A stretch of DNA of 64,000 nt from CAMDPA01 sp963825625 (GTDB lineage: Bacteria > Pseudomonadota > Alphaproteobacteria > Rhizobiales > Hyphomicrobiaceae). The position numbers and the translations under genes are program-made. Below the pieces are notes generated by a model, which saw nothing but the letters and a program-made list of their open reading frames with translations, had not been told where the DNA came from and searched no databases. Shown here one piece after another: positions 9,426 through 20,634 of the stretch (positions are counted from its first letter, which is position 1; every line of letters begins with the position of its first letter). Location: contig CAWGUF010000019.1 in assembly GCA_963825625.1 (NCBI GenBank), positions 248,001 through 312,000 of the forward strand. Reading direction: 5' to 3'.

Positions 9426-9917
9426 GTGGAGCTGACGACAAAGGGACGCTATGCGGTGATGGCGCTGGCCGATCTCGCCAAATACGGTGCCGCCGGCACG
9501 GTGCCCTTGTCGGCGATTGCTGAGCGTCAGCACCTGTCGGTGGCCTATCTGGAGCAGATATTTCTGAAGCTCAGGCGCGCGGGCCTGGTCGAGAGCGAGC
9601 GGGGGCGTGCCGGCGGCTACCGACTGGTGCGTGATCCTGCGGAGGTGATGGTTTCCGACGTCATGGCGGCCGTCGAGGAAGAGACGCGAATGACGCGGTG
9701 TGCCGGCGAGGATGGAAGCGGCTGCCTTGGCGAGCACCGGTGTCTGACGCATGGGCTTTGGCACGCGCTGGGCGATCATATTCGCGATTTCCTGTCGCAC
9801 GTCAGTCTGGATGATGTGCTGGCGGACCGCGTCGCGCGGCCCATCGCGGCAAGTGCGGCGGCGTCGGTGCTGACACCGGGGGCCTTCATAAAGTCCGGAG
9901 CTGGTGCGCAGGAATGA
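9426..9917 (+). CDS. iscR: Rrf2-family iron-sulfur cluster regulator IscR
   Basis: A 163-residue winged-helix regulator. The start is GTG giving MELTTKGRYAVMALADLA, the standard IscR/Rrf2 N-terminus; the longer frame from 9399 adds nine unrelated residues. The recognition helix region SVAYLEQIFLKLRRAGLV and wing RGRAGGYRL are present. Three cysteines in TRCAGEDGSGCLGEHRC match the cluster-binding set of IscR. It opens the suf operon and its stop overlaps the next start (ATGA), so it probably autoregulates the operon according to Fe-S status. Confidence 0.92.
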   Translation: MELTTKGRYAVMALADLAKYGAAGTVPLSAIAERQHLSVAYLEQIFLKLRRAGLVESERGRAGGYRLVRDPAEVMVSDVMAAVEEETRMTRCAGEDGSGCLGEHRCLTHGLWHALGDHIRDFLSHVSLDDVLADRVARPIAASAAASVLTPGAFIKSGAGAQE

Positions 9918-11119
9918 CGGTGGAGCGCACATATCTTGATCATAATGCAACTGCGCCGCTGAGGGCGGAAGCGCGCGCGGCGATGCTGGATGCGATGGCG
10001 CTGTGCGGCAATCCATCCTCCGTGCATGCCGAAGGACGACGCGCAAGGGCGCTGATCGAGGCCGCGCGGGAGCAGGTCGCGGCGCTTGTCGGGGCGCGGT
10101 CGCAGCAGATCGTGTTCGCCAGCGGCGCGACGGAAGCCAACAACTGGGTAGTGCGGCAAGGCACGAAGGGGGCCGGTTGGGACTGCATCGTGCTGGCTGG
10201 TCTGGAGCACGATTCCGTCTCCGCCCCTGCCGCGGTATCCGGAGCAACGCTGCTATCGCTGCCATGCACGGCGGATGGTGAGGCCATTGTCGAGGGATTG
10301 GACGAGCAACTGGCAGAGGTGAGGCGAGGCGATGGCTCGACCCTGATAGCGCTGCAGCTTGCCAACAGTGAGACTGGTGTGTTGCAGCCGGTTTCGCGTG
10401 CCGCGAAAGTGGCCAGGCAGCACGCAGCGGTGCTGCACACCGATGCAGTTCAGGCCGCAGGACGCGTGGCGATTGATTTCGCCGCGCTGGGTGCGGATAC
10501 GATGTCGCTTTCCTCGCACAAAATAGGGGGCCCGGCGGGTGTCGGGGCGCTGGTCATCAGCGAGGAACTGCAACTTCCGGCGCTGCTGGCAGGTGGCGGG
10601 CAGGAGCGGCGGCGCCGTGCCGGAACGGAGACTGTCGCCGGCATTGCAGGATTTGGCGCGGCGGCTGTCGCGGCCGCGGCGGAGCTGTCGACGATGGCGC
10701 GGCTGCAGACCTTGCGGGATCGGCTCGAGGCGGGCGTGCGCAAGATTACGCCGGATGTCGCGGTGATCGGACAGCAGGCGGCGCGGCTGCCGAATACAGT
10801 CTGCATGGCAGTTGCCGGCAGCAAGGCCACGGCGCTGGTGATAAATCTCGATCTCGCAGGTATTGCCGTCGGTGCTGGATCGGCATGCAGCTCCGGCAAG
10901 ATCGGAGGCAGCCCGACGCTGGCGGCAATGGGCATCGCGCCGCAGCTGGCGGAGGCCGCAATCAGAATTAGCCTGGGCTGGTCGACGACGGAAGCGGACG
11001 TGGATCGCTTCCTGGCGGCGTGGTCGAGGATTTGTGGGGCGCAGGCGAGGGTTCAGCCCAGCCCATCGGTCCGGGATATGGATGCCCGGACGCCGGAACG
11101 AATGACGATTGGAGACTAA
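9914..11119 (+). CDS. Cysteine desulfurase, NifS/IscS-like (type I)
   Basis: PLP-dependent enzyme of 401 residues that converts cysteine to alanine and hands on persulfide sulfur. The N-terminus (YLDHNATAPL), the PLP lysine in SLSSHKIGGPAG (Lys203) and the flexible active-site loop with cysteine in GSACSSGK are all present, which places it in type I rather than with SufS. It overlaps iscR by four bases and is 2 bases from sufB. The operon therefore has two different desulfurases, this one and sufS at 16090; division of labour is unknown. Confidence 0.9.
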   Translation: MTVERTYLDHNATAPLRAEARAAMLDAMALCGNPSSVHAEGRRARALIEAAREQVAALVGARSQQIVFASGATEANNWVVRQGTKGAGWDCIVLAGLEHDSVSAPAAVSGATLLSLPCTADGEAIVEGLDEQLAEVRRGDGSTLIALQLANSETGVLQPVSRAAKVARQHAAVLHTDAVQAAGRVAIDFAALGADTMSLSSHKIGGPAGVGALVISEELQLPALLAGGGQERRRRAGTETVAGIAGFGAAAVAAAAELSTMARLQTLRDRLEAGVRKITPDVAVIGQQAARLPNTVCMAVAGSKATALVINLDLAGIAVGAGSACSSGKIGGSPTLAAMGIAPQLAEAAIRISLGWSTTEADVDRFLAAWSRICGAQARVQPSPSVRDMDARTPERMTIGD

Positions 11120-11121
11120 CA

Positions 11122-12645
<1,524 letters not shown>

Positions 12646-12646
<1 letters not shown>

Positions 12647-13140
12647 TGTCGAAACCCGTCATCAATGTTGCCGATGTCGAGTTGCGGGAGATGGGCAACG
12701 GGGCCGGCTTCGCGGCCAAGGTGGGATCGTTCGGGGCGGCGATCGGCTCGACCGGAATCGGCTGCATGCTGCATGTCGTGGAGCCGGGTAAGAAGGCGTT
12801 TCCGCGACACGCGCATCACCAGATCCATGAGCTGTTCGTGATCCTCGAAGGAGAGGGCACCTACCGCTTCGGTGATGCGGAGTATGCGGTGAAGGCCGGT
12901 GATGTGTGCGCCGCTCCAACGGGCGGCCCGGAGACTGCGCACCAGATCATCAATACCGGCACCACCACGCTGAAGTATCTCGGCCTTTCCACCGAAGCCG
13001 AAACCGAAGTCGTCGAGTATCCGGATTCAGGCAAGGTTGCGGTGATGAGCCGGTTCGACTGGTCGACCATGAGCGGGGGGATCCGCCACATCTTTCACAG
13101 CGGTGACGCGGCTCGCGACTACTACGACGGGGAGTGCTGA
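12646..13140 (+). CDS. Cupin-domain protein inside the suf operon
   Basis: A 164-residue single-cupin protein. The metal-binding region is FPRHAHHQIHELF followed by the glycine-rich turn GEGTYRFGD, and the second motif by GGPETAHQIINTG. It shares the base A of the sufB stop with its own ATG (TGATG), and its stop overlaps the following start in the same way, so it is firmly part of the operon. Cupins are not standard SUF components; a role in metal or small-molecule binding is possible but unproved. The frame is intact although sufB next to it is heavily shifted. Confidence 0.85.
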
Positions 13141-13424
13141 TGACTGGCGACAGAGACATCTGGTTCAAGCCCAAGACGCACGGGTACGGGGCATCGCCAG
13201 CAAACTGGAAGGGCTGGGCGGCGACGTTGGGCTTCGTCGTTGTCACGACGCTGGTGACGCTGCCGCTGATGGTCTGGCCAGCCGTGACGCACAGCGGTCC
13301 GATGCTTTGGCATGTCGCGGTGTGGTGTGCTCTGACGATCGCCTTGACTGTCGGCTTCATGCGGCTGTGCAAGGCCAAGACCGATGGTGAATGGCGGTGG
13401 CGCTGGGGAAAGGACGATACCTGA
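13140..13424 (+). CDS. Small membrane protein in the suf operon
   Basis: Protein of 94 residues with two membrane segments (about residues 28-47 and 54-75) flanked by charged ends, the C-terminus being tryptophan-rich (GEWRWRWGKDD). Its ATG overlaps the stop of the cupin gene. No family recognised. It is the last gene before a 220-base gap in the operon. Confidence 0.65.
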   Translation: MTGDRDIWFKPKTHGYGASPANWKGWAATLGFVVVTTLVTLPLMVWPAVTHSGPMLWHVAVWCALTIALTVGFMRLCKAKTDGEWRWRWGKDDT

Positions 13425-13646
13425 CGGTCGGGGGTGGCCTGACCTTCCGGCAGTGGCCGTAGGTACAACCGTCAAGTGCCGGTACGGCTGTGGAAATATT
13501 GGTTAAAAAAACGTGAAATTGAGGACTGTCATGAGTGTGACAATTGGAGTACAGTTCGCGCCGAAACCGGGGAGGGCCCGGTTGTGCGTGTGGCGCGGGA
13601 CACGGAAGAGGTTCTGTCCACTGTTTGATTTTGTGGAGGAAATGCG
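13425..13646. other. AT-richer gap within the suf locus
   Basis: No gene is seen. The gap includes an AT-rich patch at about 13490-13520 with a run of seven A, and a short inverted repeat TGTCA/TGACA near 13535-13550. These features would suit an internal promoter for the sufC part of the operon, but no clear box pair could be chosen. Confidence 0.3.
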
Positions 13647-13909
13647 ATGTCGATCGAAATTGCGCAGCTCGAGCAGGCATGGCTTCGGGCAGAAGCAGAA
13701 GCTGACGAGGCAAAACGCGAGGTAAACGCTGCCAGCGGGGAGCTTCACGAGCGCAACGGAAAGATCGTCGACGCGACCGAAGTGAAGATCCTCATGGCAT
13801 CTGTCGAGGAGGCCAGTTCAAGCAGGCAGAGGCGGAGCGCAAGGCGAGCGCCGCATTCGACCTGCTCTGGCAGGCCAAGGGACAAGGACAACAGACGGTT
13901 CATGCTTGA
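13647..13909 (+). CDS. Small coiled-coil protein preceding sufC (one indel)
   Basis: The first 55 residues (MSIEIAQLEQAWLRAEAEAD...) are a highly charged helix with heptad-like spacing. Near 13812 the frame shifts (one base missing or two extra); the continuation reads QFKQAEAERKASAAFDLLWQ and ends in a TGA overlapping the sufC start by 8 bases. Total about 87 residues, all predicted helical. I do not know the family. Tight overlap with sufC argues that it is translated and coupled to it. It might be an assembly adaptor, but that is speculation. Confidence 0.6.
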
Positions 13910-14659
13910 GATCAAGGATCTGCACGTTAAGCTCAGCGACGAGGACAAGCCTATCATCAAGGGCTTGTCCCTCACGGTTCCGAAAGGGGAAGTGCACGCC
14001 ATCATGGGGCCGAACGGCTCCGGCAAGTCGACGCTGGCGCATGTGATCGCTGGGCGCGACGGCTACGAGGTGACCAGCGGCGATATCCTTTGGAATGGGC
14101 AATCGTCTGATCGAGATGGCTCCCGATGAGCGCGCAGCGCACGGCGTCTTCCTCGCTTTCCAATATCCGATGGAAATTCCCGGCGTTGCAGGACTGACGT
14201 TCCTGCGTACCGCTATGAATGCCGTGCGGCGGAAGCGCGGGGCAGCGGAATTGACGACGCCTGAATTCATCAAGGTCGTGCGTGAAAAGGGCGGTCACCT
14301 CAATATCGATATCGACATGCTCAAGCGGCCGGTGAACGTGGGTTTCTCCGGTGGCGAGAAGAAGCGAGCGGAAATTCTGCAGATGGCGCTTCTGGAGCCG
14401 ACGCTTTGCGTGCTCGACGAGACCGATTCTGGGTTGGATATCGACGCGCTGAAAGTGGTGGCGGACGGCGTCAATGCGATGCGCTCACCCGATCGGTCGA
14501 TGCTCGTGATCACCCACTACCAGCGCCTCCTGACTTACATCGTGCCGGACCGCGTGCACGTGTTGGCTGAGGGACGTAATCCAGAAGTCGGGTGGCAAGG
14601 AGCTGGCGCTCGAGCTGGAGAAGTCCGGCTACGCGGGCTATCAGACGAAGGCGGCGTGA
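13902..14659 (+). CDS. sufC: Fe-S assembly ATPase SufC (two insertions)
   Basis: ABC-type ATPase of the SufBCD complex. Walker A GPNGSGKST is at residues 36-44, the SufC-type Q-loop region AFQYPMEIPGV follows, the signature is FSGGEKKRAEI and Walker B VLDETDSGLD. One extra base near 14106 separates the N-terminal 65 residues from the rest and another near 14580 displaces the last 25 residues, which resume as KSGGKELALELEKSGYAGYQTKAA before the stop at 14657. About 251 residues when corrected, the normal size. Confidence 0.92.
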
Positions 14660-14663
14660 TCCA

Positions 14664-16074
14664 ATGGCGCAGCAAGCTGCAATGGCCGGCGCCACTGGTG
14701 CCGGCGGCCAGCCGCACCGCACCAAAGCGGAGACCGGATTCGTAGCGGCCTTTGAAAAGGCGCTCGAGGGGCTGCCTAACGGCGGGTGGGTGGAGAGCGT
14801 CCGCCGCGAGGCGATCGAGGCGTTCAGGGCTTCCGGCCTGCCGTCGCGACGTGTCGAGGCATTCAAATACACCGATCTCAAGGAGCGCGTCGCGGAGGCC
14901 TATCCGTCGGCAGGCTCGGCAGGTTCGGGCGTGGACGCGGCTGATCTGGCTGCGGATGTGGATGTGGATGCGGCGCTGGGAGCGCTGGTCAAGCTGGACG
15001 CCTACCGTCTGGTGTTTGTCGACGGCGTCTTCGTCAAGGCACTGTCCTCGACAGAAGGGCTCGGTGAAGCGGCGGAGTTCATGCCGCTGGCACCGCTGCT
15101 GACCAAGGCGCCGGGATGGCTGGAGGGCAAGTTCAAGGCCGACCGGCTGGTCGCGGGCGAGGATGCGATCACGCGCCTCAATGCAGCTTTCATGAGTGAT
15201 GGGCTGCTGATCAAGATCAAGCCGGGCCTTGCCACCGACAAGCCGGTGCTGGTGGTGAATGCGCGGCGCGCGGCAGCGCCGGCGAGCGTTGCAATCAGAA
15301 ACGTCGTGGCGATGGAGCCGGGCGCGTCGATGACGCTGGTGGAAGCGCACGTGGCGCTGCGGGGAGCGTCGCGGCATGGTTTGTCCAATGCCCTGACCGA
15401 TGTGGTGGTTGCCGACGGCGCGCGGCTCGATCACATCAAGGTCTTGCGCGATGCCGCGGATGCTCAACACCTCGGCGTCTGGAGCGTCGAGGTCGGCAGC
15501 GATGCCGTCTACCGGGGCTTCCAGCTGACAGCAGGGACGAAGCTGGTGCGCAATCAGCTGGCCGTCCGGCTCGGCGGTGAAGGCTCTCGGCTCGATCTGT
15601 CGGGGGCGTTCCTGGGGCGTGGATCGGAGCACGTTGACACCACGCTGACGGTCGATCATGCGGCGCCGGGATGCGAGAGCCGGGAGCTCTTCAAGGGCGT
15701 GCTGGATGATCGTGCATGTGGCGTGTTCCAGGGCAAGATCAGCGTGGCGCCGGGAGCGGTCAAGACGGACGGCAAGCAGATGGCGCGTGCGCTCATGCTG
15801 TCGGACGAATCGGAGTTCGAACTCCAAGCCGGAGCTGGAGATTTTCGCCGACGATGTCTCCTGTGGACATGGTGCGACGACGGCCGAGCTCGATCCCGAT
15901 CTGATGTTCTATTGCACCTCGCGCGGGATTCCCGAGGCAGAGGCGCGGGCGTTGCTGATCGAGGCGTTCATCGGCGAAGCCATCGACAAGGTCGAGCACG
16001 AGACCGTAAGGTCCGCGCTGTACGAGGAAGCTCGCGGCTGGTTCCAGGCGGGCGCACCTCAACCGGCAGAATAG
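14664..16074 (+). CDS. sufD: Fe-S cluster assembly protein SufD (one insertion)
   Basis: Beta-helix partner of SufB. The start is ATG at 14664, four bases after sufC stops, giving MAQQAAMAGATGAGG. The conserved core includes WSVEVGSDAVYRGFQ, SGAFLGRGSEHVD and FKGVLDDRACGVFQGK. A single extra base near 15821 shifts the highly conserved C-terminal block, which continues as SKPELEIFADDVSCGHGA and TSRGIPEAEARALLIEAF. Comparison with the family suggests an extra A in a GAC codon. Corrected length is about 470 residues. Confidence 0.92.
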
Positions 16075-16089
16075 GACGTAGAAATATCG

Positions 16090-17352
16090 ATGGCACAAGG
16101 CGCACAATCTGCTGCGAATGGTCCGGGTGCCGCGTCATTCGACGTGGAGCGGCTGCGTGCGGATTTTCCGATCCTGTTTCGCGATATCTATGGCAAGCCG
16201 CTCGTCTATCTCGATAGCGCGGCGAGTGCGCAGAAGCCGCGGCAGGTGATCGAAGCGATGGATCATGCGCTGCGCTTCGACTATTCCAATGTGCATCGCG
16301 GCATTCACTATCTGTCCAATACGGCGACGCAACACTACGAGGACGCGCGGGAGACGGTGCGCTGTTTCCTGAATGCGCGGTCGCCGGAAGAGATCATTTT
16401 CACAAAGAACGTCACCGAGGCTGTGAACCTGGTGGCGCTGTCGTGGGGACAGGCAAATATTCAGCCGGGCGACGAGATCGTACTGTCCATCATGGAGCAC
16501 CACTCCAATATCGTGCCCTGGAATTTCCTGCGCGAGCGCAAGGGGGCAGTGCTCAAGTGGGCGCCGATCGCCGACAATGGCGAGTTCCTGATGGAGGAGT
16601 TCGAGGCGCTGCTGTCACCGCGCACGAAGATGGTGGCACTGACGCATATGTCGAATGTGCTGGGTACGCTGGTTCCGATCAAGGAGGTCGTCCGCATCGC
16701 GCACAGTCGCGGCATCCCGGTGTTCGTGGATGGGGCGCAGGCGGCTGTCCACATGGCCGTCGACGTGCAGGATCTCGACTGCGATTTCTATGGCGTGACG
16801 GGGCATAAGCTTTATGGCCCGACCGGTATCGGCGTGCTGTACGGCAAGAAGGCGCTGCTCGACAGAATGCCTCCGTTCCTGGGCGGCGGCTCGATGATCG
16901 AGGAGGTCACGGTCGACCGGATCACCTACGGCGAGGTTCCGACGCGGTTCGAGGCCGGTACGCCGCCGATCGTCGAAGCTATCGGGCTGGCGGCCGGATT
17001 GAACTACATGATGCAGGTCGGGCGAGCTGAAATCGCGGCGCACGAGGCCGAGGTCGGGGCCTACGCGCACGATCGGCTGGGCGAGTTCAACTGGCTGAAG
17101 ATCCATGGCACGGCGCCGGGCAAGGGTGCTATCGTATCGTTCACGATGGACGGTCTGCATCCGCATGACATTTCGACCATCGTCGACCGGTCGGGTGTCG
17201 CAATTCGTGCCGGCCATCATTGCGCGCAGCCGCTGATGGAACGACTGGGCGTCGCCGCCACGTGCCGCGCTTCGTTCGGTCTCTACAATACGAAGGCGGA
17301 AGTGGACGTGCTGGCCGATGCGCTGATCAAGGCGCACGATTTCTTCGCGTAA
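16090..17352 (+). CDS. sufS: Cysteine desulfurase SufS
   Basis: Type II PLP-dependent desulfurase of 420 residues that supplies persulfide sulfur to the SUF scaffold. The N-terminus LRADFPILFRDIYGKPLVYLDSAASAQKP is typical; the PLP lysine is in GVTGHKLYGPTGIG and the catalytic cysteine in RAGHHCAQPLMERLG (about Cys378). The short loop around the cysteine separates it from the type I enzyme at 9914. It starts 15 bases after sufD. Intact frame. Confidence 0.95.
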   Translation: MAQGAQSAANGPGAASFDVERLRADFPILFRDIYGKPLVYLDSAASAQKPRQVIEAMDHALRFDYSNVHRGIHYLSNTATQHYEDARETVRCFLNARSPEEIIFTKNVTEAVNLVALSWGQANIQPGDEIVLSIMEHHSNIVPWNFLRERKGAVLKWAPIADNGEFLMEEFEALLSPRTKMVALTHMSNVLGTLVPIKEVVRIAHSRGIPVFVDGAQAAVHMAVDVQDLDCDFYGVTGHKLYGPTGIGVLYGKKALLDRMPPFLGGGSMIEEVTVDRITYGEVPTRFEAGTPPIVEAIGLAAGLNYMMQVGRAEIAAHEAEVGAYAHDRLGEFNWLKIHGTAPGKGAIVSFTMDGLHPHDISTIVDRSGVAIRAGHHCAQPLMERLGVAATCRASFGLYNTKAEVDVLADALIKAHDFFA

Positions 17353-17372
17353 CGGGACGAGTGGGATCACAA

Positions 17373-17865
17373 ATGGACGATAGCCGGATACCGCCGCGAG
17401 AGGTCTCGGACCTGGGTCATCGCCCGCAGCTGGAGCCAGGGACGGATGCGGGCCGTCAGCCGCCAGCCGCGCAACCTACACTGGAGCATTCCGGCGACGC
17501 GGCGTTGGCGGAAGGCGGCGGTGTGGCGCCGGCAGAGGTCGGCGATTCCGGCAGATGAACTCGATAGGCTGACCGCCGACATCGTTGCAGCGCTTAAGAC
17601 GGTCTACGATCCGGAAATTCCGGCCGACATCTACGAGTTGGGACTGATCTACAAGATCGACATCGACGACGAGCGCATGGTGACGGTGGATATGACGCTG
17701 ACGGCGCCCGGCTGTCCGGTGGCCGGCGAGATGCCTGTCTGGGTCGAGAATGCCGTCAACACGGTGCAGGGTGTGAGCGGCTGCAAGGCCAAGCTGACGT
17801 TCGATCCGCCCTGGGATATGAGCCGCATGAGCGAGGAAGCGCGCATCGCCGTCGGGATGTTCTAA
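17373..17865 (+). CDS. sufT: SUF system assembly protein SufT, MIP18/DUF59 family (one insertion)
   Basis: Fe-S cluster maturation factor, usually the last or second-last gene of alphaproteobacterial suf operons. A variable, probably disordered N-terminal region of about 55 residues (MDDSRIPPREVSDLG...) is followed by the conserved domain AALKTVYDPEIPADIYELGLIYKI, the motif TAPGCPVAGEMP with the conserved cysteine, and DPPWDMSRMSEEAR. One extra G near 17541 separates the two parts. Corrected length is about 163 residues. No sufA/HesB gene follows, which is unusual. Confidence 0.88.
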
Positions 17866-18177
17866 TGTGCGCCCTCTGACACTCGGCGCCCAATTGTCAG
17901 ACCGGAACTCCAGCTCAGCCTCTTGCTCGTATTCCGGCTTCACCAAAGCCTGGCCACATACGCCCGAAATCAAGCGCTCGATCCAGAACTCATGGCACGT
18001 TGCGAGCGGTATCCCGATGAAATCTGGGAGATTGCCAGACTACGGCAACGCGCCCGCGGTGAGGCTCGTTGCTAGTGCGCTCTTGCGAAGGCTTGCAGCG
18101 CCCAATATCTACCACGATGAAGGGACTGCGTGAGGCAAGCCCGCCTGGGATCACATCGTCACGGCCCCCACTCATGC
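17866..18177. other. Gap after sufT; possible gene remnant
   Basis: The sufT reading frame stays open beyond its TAA to about 18075 and encodes a protein-like stretch (ELMARCERYPDEIWEIARLR) without an appropriate start. It may be the C-terminal fragment of a lost or shifted gene. I could not identify it and find nothing else convincing here. Confidence 0.25.
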
Positions 18178-18365
18178 CATCCAGAGACTTTATCGCAGAG
18201 TTCTTTCCGCTGCTGATCGCCTGGTCACTCTTTGCCGGTATCGGTATCGTGGTCGGGAAGAAGAAGGGCGTCAGCCCAGCCGTTGCGATTCTTGGCAGTT
18301 TCCCGCTCTGGGTGGCGATCTTTGCGATCTGGCTGATTCGCAAGCCCGATATGGATGACAGTTGA
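18178..18365 (+). CDS. Small two-helix membrane protein before nuoG
   Basis: Protein of about 62 residues (start MPSRDFIAEFFPLLIAW) with two membrane segments at about residues 8-27 and 35-56 separated by the basic turn GKKKG, ending in a polar tail. It is unlike any family I recognise. It lies on the same strand as nuoG, 170 bases upstream, and may belong to either operon or be independent. Confidence 0.5.
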
Positions 18366-18536
18366 CAGGCCGCGCTGCGAACCACCGGATGGCGGCAACG
18401 CAAATTGTCGCCTGATGCGGGACTGTCGTGCGACTGCACTGGCAATCCGGGCCGGGTCATTGTAGGTAGCGTTGCGAGATTGTGGCGCTGCGTAGCCGTA
18501 TGCGGCCGCGGTCGCATGGGCTTGTGCGAGGGCTTG

Positions 18537-20615
18537 ATGCCGAAAGAGCTTGTCATCGACGGTCAGCCGTTCACGGCGGAAGATGGGATCACTTTGCTGC
18601 AGGCCTGCGAGCAGGCCGGCGTCGAGATTCCGCGCTTCTGCTACCATGAGCGCCTGTCGATTGCCGGCAATTGCCGCATGTGCCTGGTCGAGGTGGTCGG
18701 CATGCCCAAGCCGGTGGCGTCGTGCGCGATGGGCGTCAACGACCTGCCGCCGAACCGCGATGGCACGCCAAAGCAGATCGAGACGCGGACGCCGATGGTG
18801 AAGAAGGCGCGCGAAGGGGTGATGGAGTTCCTGCTGATCAACCACCCGCTCGATTGCCCGATCTGCGATCAGGGCGGGGAATGCGACCTGCAGGACCAGG
18901 CGATGGCATTCGGTACCGGCGGCACGCGCTATGCGGAGAACAAGCGCGCGGTGGAGGAGAAATATCTCGGGCCGCTGATCAAGACGGCGATGACGCGCTG
19001 CATCCAATGCACGCGATGCGTGCGTTTCATGACCGAGGTGGCGGGCGTCGAGGAACTCGGCGCGATCGGCCGCGGAGAGGACATGGAGATCACGACCTAC
19101 CTCGAGCAGGGGATGCTGTCGGAGCTGTCAGCCAACGTGGTGGACTTGTGCCCGGTTGGTGCGCTGACCCATCGGCCGTGGGCGCACAATGCGCGGCCCT
19201 GGGAGCTGCGCAAGACCGAGTCCATCGATGTCATGGATGCAGTCGGCTCGGCGATCCGGGTCGATGCGCGCGGGCGTGAGGTGATGCGGATTTTGCCGCG
19301 CAACAACGACGCGGTGAACGAGGAGTGGATCTCGGACAAGACCCGGCATGTCGCTGATGGCCTGCGTAGCCAGCGGCTCGACCGGCCCTATGTCCGGCGC
19401 GACGGCCGGCTCGTGCCGGCGAGCTGGGATGATGCACTGGCCGTTGTTGCCGAGAAGCTTACGTCGGTGCCGGGAGCCCGGCTCGCCGCGCTGGCGGGCG
19501 ATCTGGCTGGTGCGGAGGAGATGTTCGCGCTCGCGGACCTGATGAAGCGGCTGGGGTCGCCGAATCTCGACTGCCGTCAGGACGGGGGAAGGCTCGATCC
19601 TTCTCTTGGACGGGCCAGCTATCTGTTTGGTCCGGGTATCGCAGCGATCGACGAGGCCGACGCGATCATGCTGATCGGCGTCAATCCGCGGCTCGAGGCG
19701 GCTGTTCTGAACGGACGGATTCGCAAGCGCTGGCGACAGGGAGGACTGTTGGTCGGCGTCATCGGCGAACGCGTGGACCTGGCCTACGACTACGATTATC
19801 TGGGGGCGGGGCCGGAGTCGTCGAGGCAGTTCATCGATCACAAGCCGGCGCAGAAAGAGCGGCCGATGTTCATCGTCGGGCCTGGCGCTTACGCGCGGCC
19901 GGACGGTGCTGCGGTGATGGCGCTGGCGGCCAAGGCTGCGCTGGCGCTGGGTGTGGTCAAGGACGGATGGAATGGTTTTGGCGTGCTGCATACTGCTGCA
20001 GCACGGGTGGCGGGGCTCGATCTGGGTTTCGTACCAGGTGCGGACGGGCTGGATACGGCGGCGATCGCGGCGGGGCGGCGTCGATGTCGTCTACAACCTC
20101 GGGGCCGACGAGATCGATATCGCGCCGGGGCCGTTCGTGATCTACCAGGGCAGTCATGGCGATCGCGGTGCGCACCGGGCCGACGTGATACTGCCCGGTG
20201 CTGCCTACACCGAGAAGAGCGCGACCTACGTCAACACCGAGGGGCGTGCGCAGATGACGATGCGCGCGGTGTTCCCGCCGGGCGAGGCGAAGGAGGACTG
20301 GACGATCCTGCGTGCGTTGTCGGAACGTGTCGGCAAGACGCTGGCCTATGATACAATCGGGGCGTTGCGGGCTGCGATGTACAAGGTGGCGCCGCAGCTG
20401 GCACGCATCGGCATGCACGATGCTGCGGCTGGCGATGGCGTGGCGGCGCTGACGGCACTGGCGACGTGGCGGGGGCACGGTCGACGCGGCGCCGTTCGTC
20501 AGTCCGCGTCGAGGACTTCTATCTGACCAATCCGATTGCACGAGCGTCGGCGGTCATGGCGGAGCTCAGCGCGATCAAGGCTGCGCGGACGGCGCGGCCG
20601 GCGGCGGCGGAATAA
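18537..20615 (+). CDS. nuoG: NADH-quinone oxidoreductase subunit G (three insertions)
   Basis: Large Fe-S subunit of the peripheral arm of complex I. It has the N-terminal [2Fe-2S] cysteines in RFCYHERLSIAGNCRMC, the HPLDCPICDQGGECDLQD segment, and [4Fe-4S] cysteines in TRCIQCTRC and DLCPVGAL. The molybdopterin-like region follows. The start MPKELVIDG is family-typical; the frame is open further upstream without similarity. Extra bases near 20085, 20477 and 20509 interrupt the C-terminal third, which resumes as VDVVYNLGADEIDI and ends SPVEDFYLTNPIARASAVM. Corrected length is about 691 residues. Confidence 0.93.
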
Positions 20616-20634
20616 GGGGAGCTGGGGCGCAAAG

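Noticed and set aside
14535..15827. A minus-strand frame of 430 codons opposite sufD.
   Set aside because: sufD is certain on the plus strand; the opposite product is Arg/His-rich without any family pattern.
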